Part shown: piece after piece, positions 14,304 to 21,955 of the stretch
Position numbering within the stretch: position 1 is the stretch's first letter
Layout of the letters: every line of letters begins with the position of its first letter
DNA from: an uncultured Rhodanobacteraceae bacterium
GTDB taxonomy: Bacteria > Pseudomonadota > Gammaproteobacteria > Xanthomonadales > SZUA-5
Length of the DNA stretch: 26,723 nt
Assembly (NCBI GenBank): GCA_937928755.1
Contig: CALEZI010000190.1
Coordinates: forward strand, 1-26,723
Reading direction: 5' to 3'
Translations under genes and position numbers: made by a program
The notes under the pieces: model-generated
What the model saw: the letters and a program-made list of their open reading frames with translations, nothing else
The model's database searches: none
Told to the model about the DNA's origin: nothing

Positions 14304-14837
14304 ATGGCCATCCGTCCCTTCCTGCAGCAGCGGCCGAAACTCGGCGAACGTGTATTTGTCGATGAATCGGCGCTGGTGATCGGCCAGGTCGAGCTTGCCG
14401 ACGATGTATCGATCTGGCCGCTGGCCGTGGTCCGCGGCGACGTCAATCACATCCGCATCGGCGCGCGCAGCAACATCCAGGACAACTCCGTGCTGCATGT
14501 CACCCACGACGGCCGCTACACGCCGGGCGGCGTGCCGCTGATCATCGGCAGCGACGTGACCGTCGGCCATGGCGTGATCCTGCACGCCTGCACCGTCGAG
14601 GATGGCTGCCTGATCGGCATGGGCTCGGTGATTCTCGACAAGGCCGTCATCGGCAAACATTCGCTGATCGGTGCCGGCGCCGTCGTCGCACCCGGCAAGA
14701 TCGTGGAGCCCGGTTCGCTGTGGGTCGGCAATCCGGCGCGATTCGTGCGCATGCTCAGCGAGGCGGAGATCGAGTCGCTGTATTACTCGGCGGAGAATTA
14801 TCGCAAGCTCAAGGATGGTTACCTGTCGATGGGGTAA
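14304..14837 (+). CDS. Gamma-carbonic anhydrase family protein (YrdA-like)
   Basis: 177 residues. A left-handed beta-helix of hexapeptide repeats: SALVIGQVELADDVSIWP, then RGDVNHIRIGARSNIQDN and further turns, with the three zinc/iron-ligand histidines in the expected places (VLHVTHDGRY, and VGHGVILHAC). Gamma-CA proteins of the YrdA/PaaY type bind metal and have weak or no measured carbonic anhydrase activity. The C-terminal helices (LSEAEIESLYYSAENYRKL) are typical. The ATG at 14304 opens the family N-terminus (MAIRPFLQQRPKLGERVFV). It ends 13 bp before a heptamer array. Confidence 0.92.
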   Translation: MAIRPFLQQRPKLGERVFVDESALVIGQVELADDVSIWPLAVVRGDVNHIRIGARSNIQDNSVLHVTHDGRYTPGGVPLIIGSDVTVGHGVILHACTVEDGCLIGMGSVILDKAVIGKHSLIGAGAVVAPGKIVEPGSLWVGNPARFVRMLSEAEIESLYYSAENYRKLKDGYLSMG

Positions 14838-14850
14838 AGAGCGGTCAAAA

Positions 14851-14864
14851 GTGAAACGTGAAAC
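14851..14864 (+). repeat. Heptamer array (GTGAAAC, two units), left arm
   Basis: Two perfect GTGAAAC units, followed by a degenerate third (GTCAATT). The inverted counterpart is at 14890-14910, 25 bp away, so the two could form a stem in DNA or RNA between the gamma-CA and dnaG genes. Confidence 0.75.
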
Positions 14865-14889
14865 GTCAATTGGGCACGCTCTGATTAAC

Positions 14890-14910
14890 GTTTCACGTTT
14901 TACGTTTCAC
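14890..14910 (-). repeat. Heptamer array (GTGAAAC, three units), inverted right arm
   Basis: On the minus strand the units are GTGAAAC, GTAAAAC and GTGAAAC. It is inverted relative to 14851-14864. It lies 38 bp before the dnaG start. Confidence 0.8.
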
Positions 14911-14948
14911 TTGGCGCCAGAATCAGGCCACGCGACGAACTTCGACCC

Positions 14949-16667
14949 ATGGCCGGCCTGATCCCCGACAGCTTCATCGACGAGTTGCTGCAGCGCGTCG
15001 ACATCGTCGACGTGATCGGCGCGCGCGTGCAGTTGAAGCGGGCCGGCAAGGAATACCAGGCGCGTTGCCCATTCCACGATGAGCGCTCGCCATCGTTCAC
15101 GGTGGTGCCGCAGAAGCAGTTCTACCACTGCTTCGGCTGCGGCGCGCACGGCAGCGCGCTCAAGTTCGTCATGGAGTACGAGGGCGTCAGCTTCCCCGAC
15201 GCGGTGGAGCAACTGGCGGCACAGGTCGGTCTCAAGGTGCCGCGCGACGCCGCGCGCGCCGGCGAGGACGACAAGCTGGCACCGTTGTATGCCGTGCTGC
15301 TCGAAGTTACGGCGTGGTTCCGCGAACAGCTGGTCAAGAGCGAGCGAGCGCAGGCCTACTTCGATCGTCGCGGCGTCGGCCCCGAGATGATCGAGCGTTT
15401 CCAGCTCGGTTATGCACCGGACCGCTGGGATGGCGTCTCCGGCAAGCTCGGCGGCAATGCCGATCGGATCAAGCTGCTCGCCGCGGCCGGCTTGCTCTCG
15501 CAGCGCGACAACGGCCAGAGTTACGACAAGTTCCGCGACCGCGTGATGTTTCCGATCCACGACCGCCGCGGCCGCCCGATCGCCTTTGGCGGGCGCATCC
15601 TCGACCAGGGCGAACCCAAGTACCTCAACTCGCCGGAAACCGCGCTGTTCCACAAGGGCCGCGAGTTGTACGGCTTGTGGCAGGCGCGTCAGAGCGCACA
15701 GAAGCTGAAGCGCCTGATCGTCGTCGAAGGCTATATGGACGTCATCGCGCTGGCGCAGCACGGCGTCGACGAGGCGGTGGCGACGCTCGGCACGGCAACC
15801 ACCAGGGAGCACGCTGAACTCTTGTTCCGCAACGCCGAGGACGTGGTCTTCTGCTTCGACGGCGACCGCGCCGGACGCCAGGCGGCTTGGCGCGCGCTGG
15901 AATCGACGCTGCCGCGACTGACCGATGGTCGTCAGGCGTATTTCCTGTTCCTGCCGGATGGCGAGGATCCGGACACGCTGGTGCGCAAGGAAGGCGCCGA
16001 CGGGTTTCGGCGGCGCATGCACGAAGCGATGCCGCTGTCGGACTACTTCTTCGACACCCTGGCGCGCGAAATCGACATGACCTCGATCGATGGCCGCGCG
16101 CGCATGTCCGCGCGCGCCAGACCGCTGATCGAGCAGATGCCCGATGGTGCCTTCCGCGATCTGATGCGCGACGCGCTGGCCGAGCGCACCGGCGCACGGC
16201 GCGTGGTGGCGCAGCCGACACCGCCCCCGGCGCCACCAAGGGCCAGTCGCCAGGTGGTCCAGCGCACCCTGATTCGCAGCGCACTCGCGCTGCTGCTGGC
16301 GCGGCCACAACTGCTCGAGGAAGTCGCCGTTCCGGCGCGTATCGAGACCCTCGACAAGCCCGGGGCCGACATCCTGCGGCGGATGATCGAACTGATCCGC
16401 AAACGCCCGCAGATCACCACCTCGGAGCTGATGGATGGTTTTGCCGGAACCCCGGCGCACGCGGCGTTGATCAAGTTGTCGCTGGCCGAGCTGCCGGGCG
16501 ATGAGGTCGCCTGGCGTGATGATCTGGAAAGCGCGCTGGCGCGCATGGTGGTCCAGGCCGACGCCGATCGACGTCAGTTGCTGATGCACAAACAAAAAGC
16601 CGGCGAGGCGCTGAGCAGCGACGAGAAGGCCGAGTTGCGGGCGTTGCTGGCGCGCAGGTCGGGGTAG
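14949..16667 (+). CDS. dnaG: DNA primase
   Basis: 572 residues, near the usual 580. The N-terminal CHC2 zinc-binding domain has C40, H43, C61 and C64 (CPFHDERSPSF, CFGCGAHG). The catalytic core includes YDKFRDRVMFPI and GRILDQGEPKYLNSPET. The Toprim motifs are VVEGYMDVIAL and FDGDRAGRQAAW with DGEDPD. The last 150 residues, after a Pro-rich linker, form the helical DnaB-binding domain. All catalytic residues look intact. In most gammaproteobacteria dnaG sits between rpsU and rpoD; here it is preceded by the gamma-CA gene and a heptamer repeat and followed by a REP array and convergent dinB, so neither rpsU nor rpoD is adjacent. Confidence 0.96.
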   Translation: MAGLIPDSFIDELLQRVDIVDVIGARVQLKRAGKEYQARCPFHDERSPSFTVVPQKQFYHCFGCGAHGSALKFVMEYEGVSFPDAVEQLAAQVGLKVPRDAARAGEDDKLAPLYAVLLEVTAWFREQLVKSERAQAYFDRRGVGPEMIERFQLGYAPDRWDGVSGKLGGNADRIKLLAAAGLLSQRDNGQSYDKFRDRVMFPIHDRRGRPIAFGGRILDQGEPKYLNSPETALFHKGRELYGLWQARQSAQKLKRLIVVEGYMDVIALAQHGVDEAVATLGTATTREHAELLFRNAEDVVFCFDGDRAGRQAAWRALESTLPRLTDGRQAYFLFLPDGEDPDTLVRKEGADGFRRRMHEAMPLSDYFFDTLAREIDMTSIDGRARMSARARPLIEQMPDGAFRDLMRDALAERTGARRVVAQPTPPPAPPRASRQVVQRTLIRSALALLLARPQLLEEVAVPARIETLDKPGADILRRMIELIRKRPQITTSELMDGFAGTPAHAALIKLSLAELPGDEVAWRDDLESALARMVVQADADRRQLLMHKQKAGEALSSDEKAELRALLARRSG

Positions 16668-16721
16668 AACTGCTACCGCGCGAGCGCGCGCTCACCGACG
16701 ACGCCCCAAGCCCTTGATTTT

Positions 16722-16930
16722 GTGGGAGCGGATTCACTCCGCGAGCTCTTGCATTTTAAGCGAGAGCTCGCGGAGTAAATCCGCTCCCACAACAGCAAGA
16801 GCTCGCGGAGTAAATCCGCTCCCACAACAGCGAGAGCTCGCGGAGTAAATCCGCTCTCACAACAGCAAGAGCTCGCGGGGTGAATCCGCTCTCACAACAG
16901 CAAAAGCTCGCGGAGTAAATCCGCTCCCAC
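16722..16930. repeat. REP array: one inverted and five direct GTGGGAGCGG elements
   Basis: An inverted copy (GTGGGAGCGGATTCACTCCG..., 16722-16748) is followed by five direct 27-bp copies on the opposite strand at 16764, 16799, 16834, 16869 and 16904, each ending CCGCTCCCAC or CCGCTCTCAC and separated by the 8-bp linker AACAGCRA: period exactly 35 bp. The first pair can fold as a long hairpin around TTGCATTTTAA. It fills the gap between the stop of dnaG and the stop of dinB, where it may act as a bidirectional transcription barrier. Linkers are the same in each copy, so it is not a CRISPR. Confidence 0.92.
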
Positions 16931-16961
16931 AACTTCTCCGCAGCGCCTCGGTGGAACCGAC

Positions 16962-18023
16962 CTACCCAAACAAACTCTGCTGCGCCGCCATCTGGTCGCG
17001 GTCGCAAAAGCCGGACAGGCCGACGCCCACCAGCCGGAACCGCGTGCTGGCGGGCAATTCGACGCGCGCGCGCAGCGCCAGCGCGATTTCAACCAGTTGC
17101 CCGGCCGACGTCGGCGGCTGTTGCGGCGTCAGGCTGCGCGTCAGCAAGCGGAATTCCGAGGTCTTCAACTTGAGCACGACGGTGCGCGCGATGCGCGGTT
17201 CGTCCTCGGTCGATTTCCAGGTGCGCAGCGCCAGTTGCCTGATCGCATCGGTCAGTGCTTCGATCGGCAGATCGCTGGCGAAGGTGTCCTCGCTGGATAT
17301 CGACTGCGTCGGCCGCTCGCTTTCAACGGCATGCTCGTCGATCCCGCAGGACAGTTCGAACAAGCGCTTGCCCCAGCGCCCGAAACGCGCTTCGAGCGCG
17401 GCAACTCCGAGCGCGCGCAATTCGCCAACCGTGCTTGCCCCGAGCGCGTGAAGGCGCCCCTCCATGACCTTGCCGACGCCATGCAGTCGCCCCACCGGCA
17501 GCGGCGTGAGAAAGTCCAGCGCGTGCTCGGGGCGGATCACGAAGCAACCATCCGGCTTGCGCCAGTCGGATGCGATCTTTGCCAGGAACTTGTTCGCCGC
17601 CACACCGGCCGAGGCGGTCAGGGAGAGTTCCTCGCGGATGCTGGCGCGAATGCTCTGCGCCACCGCAGTGGCACTCGGCAGCCCCTGCTTGTTGAGGGTG
17701 ACATCGAGGTAAGCCTCATCCAGCGACAGCGGTTCGATCAGATCGGTATGCCGCGCGAAAATCTCGCGCACCGCGCGCGACACCGCGCGGTAACGGGTGA
17801 AGTCCGGTGGCACGAATACCGCGTCCGGGCACAGGCGTTCGGCGCGGATCGCCGGCATCGCCGAGCGCACCCCGTAACGGCGCGCCTCGTAGCTGGCTGC
17901 GCACACCACCGAGCGCGCGCCACGCCAGGCCACCACCACCGGACGCCCGCGCAACTGCGCATCGTCGCGCTGCTCGACCGAGGCGTAAAAGGCATCCATG
18001 TCGATGTGCACGATCTTGCGCAT
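16962..18023 (-). CDS. dinB: DNA polymerase IV (DinB)
   Basis: 353 residues (E. coli DinB 351). A Y-family translesion polymerase. Starts at the ATG at 18023, which gives the standard N-terminus MRKIVHIDMDAFYASVEQRD with the metal-binding D8 and D10. The second catalytic pair is in EPLSLDEAYLDV. The steric-gate region, SYEARRYGVRSAMPAIRA, helix-hairpin-helix (PVGRLHGVGKVMEGRL) and little-finger domain are complete. The C-terminus is QQSLFG, a good match to the QxxLF beta-clamp-binding consensus. There is no clear SOS box in the 178 bp upstream. It is convergent with dnaG and divergent from the secreted protein gene. Confidence 0.95.
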   Translation of the reverse strand: MRKIVHIDMDAFYASVEQRDDAQLRGRPVVVAWRGARSVVCAASYEARRYGVRSAMPAIRAERLCPDAVFVPPDFTRYRAVSRAVREIFARHTDLIEPLSLDEAYLDVTLNKQGLPSATAVAQSIRASIREELSLTASAGVAANKFLAKIASDWRKPDGCFVIRPEHALDFLTPLPVGRLHGVGKVMEGRLHALGASTVGELRALGVAALEARFGRWGKRLFELSCGIDEHAVESERPTQSISSEDTFASDLPIEALTDAIRQLALRTWKSTEDEPRIARTVVLKLKTSEFRLLTRSLTPQQPPTSAGQLVEIALALRARVELPASTRFRLVGVGLSGFCDRDQMAAQQSLFG

Positions 18024-18201
18024 CACCGCAGTATCGGCCAGGACAGCGGTCAAGGTCCGGATGCCGTGGCGACCCGCTTTTGCTGCGCGCACGATCCCCG
18101 CGTTAAGCCGCGCACACCGGCCAGCAGCTGCCGGCTACGGTTCATTACGAATTCAGCGCCATGTCCCAGAATCGGCGATACGCCCCCCACGGAAGCCAGC
18201 C

Positions 18202-19239
18202 ATGCGATCTGTCCGTTCCGCGCTGTTCGCCGCATCCCTCGCGTTCGGCCCGATGGCCACGGCCTTCACTCCCGAGAGCGGCACCTGGTGGAATCCGGCA
18301 GAGCCCGGCACCGGTTACCTGATCGAAATCCAGGACAACTTCCTGTTCATTTCCGCATACCTGTACAAGCCCGACGGACAGCCCATCTGGTACACCTCGC
18401 AAGGCACCTTGAACGGCAACGCCCGCTTCGTCGGCGTGCTCAGCACGACCAGCGGTGGCCAGTGCCTGGGTTGCGCATGGCGCCCGCCGGTTGCGCAGGT
18501 CGGCGCCGGCGGACCGGTGGAGATCATCTTCGACACCGAAACCGATGCGCGCATCACGCTCGGCGGGCGCGTGGTGCCGATCCAGCGCTACGACTTCTAT
18601 CTCACGCGCACAGCCGGCGACAACAAAAGCGACATGATGCTCGGCGAATGGCAACTCACCGTCGATTTCTCGACCAGCCCGAATATCGGCTACCCGTTTT
18701 ACGGCGATGTGCTGATCTTCGAGTCGGTCGATCGCGCGCCCAGCCCGGATGTGTTCGATGGCTGCCGCGCCAACAACTCGCTCGATGGCGAGTGCACCGC
18801 CAGCGCGCTGGCCAACCATGATGCATCGGGTTTCTACGCCAGCAGCACGCGGGACCACTATCTGGTGGTCAACGACGATCCGAACAACTTCGCCTACTAC
18901 GTGGTGAAGACCGGCACCTACCAGTTCGACGGCATCATGAAGGTGTGCCCGAAGTCGCTGCCCAACCCGATCACGCAGTGCCTGCAATCGAGCAGCTATC
19001 GCGCCTTCCCGGTACGTGGCCAGCGCACCGCCAGCCGCACTTTCGTGCTGACCGGCAGCGGGCCGAGCGGCGCCGACAAGAATGCCGCGGACGCACCGAA
19101 CTGGTCGTTGGCGAAGATCGTGGGCGACACGCGCAGCGCCGGTGGTTTGGACAACGCTGCGGTAAAGGCGCGTCTGGGCATCGACCTCGACCAGGCACCG
19201 GTAAAGGACCTGGAAGCGCTGACCGCGCGCATGCGCTGA
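18202..19239 (+). CDS. Secreted protein of unknown function (WWNP-type domain)
   Basis: 345 residues with a signal peptide (MRSVRSALFAASLAFGPMATA) and a purine-rich ribosome-binding site (GGAAG). The mature protein begins with SGTWWNPAEPGTGYLIEIQDN, followed by a Trp/Tyr-rich beta domain to about 135 (LYKPDGQPIWYTSQGTL). I know this block from many exported proteins of Xanthomonadales and related bacteria, but no function has been assigned. A second part (about 140-270) has four Cys (CRANNSLDGEC, CPK...QC) and aromatic strands. The end is charged. No enzyme motif is visible. It is transcribed alone, followed by a GC-rich hairpin and hrpB. Confidence 0.78.
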   Translation: MRSVRSALFAASLAFGPMATAFTPESGTWWNPAEPGTGYLIEIQDNFLFISAYLYKPDGQPIWYTSQGTLNGNARFVGVLSTTSGGQCLGCAWRPPVAQVGAGGPVEIIFDTETDARITLGGRVVPIQRYDFYLTRTAGDNKSDMMLGEWQLTVDFSTSPNIGYPFYGDVLIFESVDRAPSPDVFDGCRANNSLDGECTASALANHDASGFYASSTRDHYLVVNDDPNNFAYYVVKTGTYQFDGIMKVCPKSLPNPITQCLQSSSYRAFPVRGQRTASRTFVLTGSGPSGADKNAADAPNWSLAKIVGDTRSAGGLDNAAVKARLGIDLDQAPVKDLEALTARMR

Positions 19240-19274
19240 AGCGGTGGACCGCCGACCTGCGCTCGGCAACCCGG

Positions 19275-19313
19275 TAGCGGCGAAACAGACTGGCGGCGAT
19301 CCTGCCGCCGCTA
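19275..19313 (+). terminator. Hairpin downstream of the secreted protein gene, possible terminator
   Basis: Outer arms TAGCGGCG (19275-19282) and CGCCGCTA (19306-19313), with an alternative inner stem GGCGGC/GCCGCC (19292-19297/19304-19309). The two stems compete. No T-tract follows and the hrpB start codon lies 4 bp on, so termination is uncertain; it may instead modulate hrpB translation. Confidence 0.35.
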
Positions 19314-19317
19314 TGCT

Positions 19318-21831
19318 GTGCCGTTCTCGACCCAGCGGCGTTTTGTTCTGAACCTCGACCCCAGCTTGCCGATCTTTGAAGCCCTGCCCGCGCTGCAGTC
19401 GGCGCTGGCGGCACATTCGCGCGTGGTGCTCGAAGCCCCACCGGGCGCCGGCAAGACCACCGTGGTGCCGCTGGCATTGCTCGACGCGCCGTGGCTGGCG
19501 GGTGCGAAGATCCTGATGCTGGAACCGCGGCGCATCGCAGCGCGCTCGGCGGCGACTTACATGGCGCGCCAACTCGGCGAGGAACCCGGGGGCCAGGTCG
19601 GCTATCGCATCCGCTTCGAGGCGCGTCCCGGCAAGCGCATCGAGGTGCTGACCGAGGGCATCCTGACGCGGCTGATCCAGGACGACCCGACGCTCGATGG
19701 CGTCGGCTGCCTGATCTTCGACGAGTTCCATGAGCGCCATCTGGCGACGGACCTCGGCCTCGCACTGGCGCTGGACGCGCAAGCGGGATTGCGCGAAGAC
19801 CTGCGTATCCTGGTGATGAGCGCGACGCTCGACGGCGAGCGCCTGGCGACCTGGCTGGATGCCGGCCGCGTGGTCAGTGCCGGCCGCAGTTTTCCGATCC
19901 GCATCGAGCATCTGCCCGGCAAGCGCGACGAGCGCATCCACGTGCATCTGGCGCGTGGCGTCGAGCAGGCACTGGAGCGCAGCGATGGCGATGTGCTGGC
20001 GTTTCTGCCGGGTCGGCGCGAGATCGATGACTCGGCGCAGATCCTTGCCGCACGCTTGCCGGCAACCGTCGACGTCGTGCCGCTGCACGGTGAGCTGGCC
20101 ATCGAGGCGCAAGCCGCGGCGATGACGCCCGCCGCGCCGGGCCGTCGTCGCGTGGTGCTGGCAACCAACGTCGCCGAATCCAGCCTGACGCTGCCGGGCG
20201 TGCGCGCGGTGGTCGATTCGGGCCTCGCGCGCGAGCCGCGCTTCGATCCCAATGCCGGTTTCACCCGGCTGGAGACGGTGGCGGTTTCGATGGCCTCGGC
20301 GACCCAGCGCGCCGGCCGCGCCGGACGCCTGGGCCCCGGTTATGCGCTGCGTCTGTGGTCGCCGGACAAGCGCCTGGAATCCGAACGCCGCGCCGAGATC
20401 GTCGATGCGGACCTGGCGCCGCTGGCGCTGGAACTGGCGGCGTGGGGCGGCGCCGAGCTGCGTTTCCTCGATGCGCCGCCGCCCGGTCATCTGGCGCAGG
20501 CGCGCGAGTTGTTGCAGAACCTCGGTGCGCTCGACAGTGCCGCGCGCATCAACGCGCACGGCCGCGAGTTGATCCGCATCGGCACGCATCCGCGTCTGGC
20601 CAATCTGGTGGTCCACGGTCGCCGCGACGCAGCGGCATGCTGGGTACCGGAACTGCTCGCGTTGCTGGAAGCGCGTGATCCGCTCGGCGGCGAAGAGCGC
20701 TGGTCGGAGGACTGGCGCGCGCGCTTGAACGCGCTGACCGCGATGCGTCTGCGGCGTCCGCTCGGCAGTGCCTCGATGGGCGCATTGCGCGCGATCGACC
20801 ATGCCGCGCGCGAGTGGCGGCGGCGCCTGCGCCTGCCCGAAGCGAGCGGCACGCCGAGCACGCATGCGCTGGGCGACCTGTTGATCCACGCCTTTCCGGA
20901 TCGCATCGCCCGGCTAGACAAGGGCGAGCGCTATCAAATGGCAGGTGGCCGTGGCGCAGCCTTGCGTCCGGGTTCGCCGCTGACTGGCGAGCCGTGGCTG
21001 GCGGTCAGCGATCTCAGCGGCCTCGGTGCGGATGCACGAATCGCCCGCGCCGCACCCTTCGACGACGACCTGTTGCAGCAGCACTACCCGGAACGCTTCC
21101 AGACGGTGCGCGAACTCGGCTTCGACAGCGCCAGACAGGCCGCCATCCAGCGCGTCGAGAAGCGCTTCGGCGCGATCGTGCTGGAGCGGCGCGTCGAGGC
21201 CGCGAGCGATCCGGAAGCTGTGCGCGGCGCGTTGATCGCCGGTGTGCGCCAACTCGGTGTGGCCGCGCTGCAATTTTCGGAACACCAGCAGCGCCTGCGC
21301 GCCCGCGTGCAGTGCCTGCGCGAGTGGTTGCCGGAAGCCGGATTGCCGGACTGGTCGGATGCAGCGCTGCTGGCGACACTCGAACACTGGTTGGCGCCGG
21401 CGCTGAACGGCGTCACCCGATTGACCCAGCTTGGCGCCGACCGCCTCGGCGGCGCGCTGCTCGATTCGCTCGATTATCCGACGCGCCAGTTGCTCGACAA
21501 GGAAGCACCTGACGCGCTGACGGTACCGAGCGGCATGACGCGCAAGCTCGAATACCTCATCGGCCAACCCCCGGTTCTGGCGGTCAAGTTGCAGGAACTG
21601 TTCGGCCTCGCCGATACCCCGCGCGTCGCCAAAGGCCGCGTGCCGGTCACCCTGCACCTGCTGTCCCCCGGCGGCCTGCCGATCCAGGTCACCCAGGATC
21701 TGAAGGGCTTCTGGGACCGCACCTACGCCGAGGTACGCCGTGAGCTGAAGGGCCGCTACCCCAAACACCCGTGGCCGGACGATCCGTGGTCGGCCAAGGC
21801 CACGCACCGGGCCAAGCCACGCGGGACGTAG
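19318..21831 (+). CDS. hrpB: ATP-dependent helicase HrpB (DEAH-box)
   Basis: 837 residues (E. coli HrpB 809). A DEAH/RHA-type superfamily 2 helicase, presumed to act on RNA. Walker A APPGAGKTTVV (40-50), EPRRIAARSAA, DEFHERH (135-141), MSATLDGERL, ATNVAESSLTLPGVRAVVDS and ATQRAGRAGRLGPGYALRL are in order. DEFH in place of DEAH is normal for HrpB. The C-terminal HrpB domain ends RYPKHPWPDDPWSAKATHRA, the expected family ending. The start is the GTG at 19318, the first start codon in frame; the homologous region begins about residue 15 (LPIFEALPAL), so a later start is possible. No ribosome-binding site is seen, and the upstream hairpin is immediately adjacent. Confidence 0.95.
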   Translation: MPFSTQRRFVLNLDPSLPIFEALPALQSALAAHSRVVLEAPPGAGKTTVVPLALLDAPWLAGAKILMLEPRRIAARSAATYMARQLGEEPGGQVGYRIRFEARPGKRIEVLTEGILTRLIQDDPTLDGVGCLIFDEFHERHLATDLGLALALDAQAGLREDLRILVMSATLDGERLATWLDAGRVVSAGRSFPIRIEHLPGKRDERIHVHLARGVEQALERSDGDVLAFLPGRREIDDSAQILAARLPATVDVVPLHGELAIEAQAAAMTPAAPGRRRVVLATNVAESSLTLPGVRAVVDSGLAREPRFDPNAGFTRLETVAVSMASATQRAGRAGRLGPGYALRLWSPDKRLESERRAEIVDADLAPLALELAAWGGAELRFLDAPPPGHLAQARELLQNLGALDSAARINAHGRELIRIGTHPRLANLVVHGRRDAAACWVPELLALLEARDPLGGEERWSEDWRARLNALTAMRLRRPLGSASMGALRAIDHAAREWRRRLRLPEASGTPSTHALGDLLIHAFPDRIARLDKGERYQMAGGRGAALRPGSPLTGEPWLAVSDLSGLGADARIARAAPFDDDLLQQHYPERFQTVRELGFDSARQAAIQRVEKRFGAIVLERRVEAASDPEAVRGALIAGVRQLGVAALQFSEHQQRLRARVQCLREWLPEAGLPDWSDAALLATLEHWLAPALNGVTRLTQLGADRLGGALLDSLDYPTRQLLDKEAPDALTVPSGMTRKLEYLIGQPPVLAVKLQELFGLADTPRVAKGRVPVTLHLLSPGGLPIQVTQDLKGFWDRTYAEVRRELKGRYPKHPWPDDPWSAKATHRAKPRGT

Positions 21832-21842
21832 GCTTTGCAGCC

Positions 21843-21914
21843 GTAGGAGCGTCGTGTACGTCGCGACAACGAACGTCCCAACTGCCACGCTCGCGACGTA
21901 CACGTCGCTCCTAC
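21843..21914. repeat. Inverted pair of GTAG-type REP elements
   Basis: The left arm (21843-21866) and right arm (21891-21914) are 24 nt each and pair with a single mismatch, separated by a 24-nt loop. Each arm starts with GTAGGAGCG on its own strand and carries its own smaller palindrome. It lies 12 bp after the hrpB stop and 42 bp before pmbA, where a hairpin of this size would end or protect the hrpB transcript. Confidence 0.88.
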
Positions 21915-21955
21915 ACCCGCATACTCACCCTTTGCTTCCGGAACCCTTCCCGCGC

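Noticed and set aside
16764..16930. Five regularly spaced 27-bp repeats that look like a CRISPR array
   Set aside because: The 8-bp linkers are the same in each copy, far shorter than CRISPR spacers, and no cas gene is near. The units match the REP elements found elsewhere in the window.
18024..18075. LexA (SOS) box upstream of dinB
   Set aside because: CTGT followed after 8 bp by ATAC occurs, but the second half does not match ACAG, and no other SOS-box form was found.
18145..20889. Minus-strand open frame of 914 codons opposite hrpB and the secreted protein gene
   Set aside because: Antisense shadow of genes with strong family motifs; its Arg/Gln/His-rich composition is typical of the reverse frame of high-GC genes.
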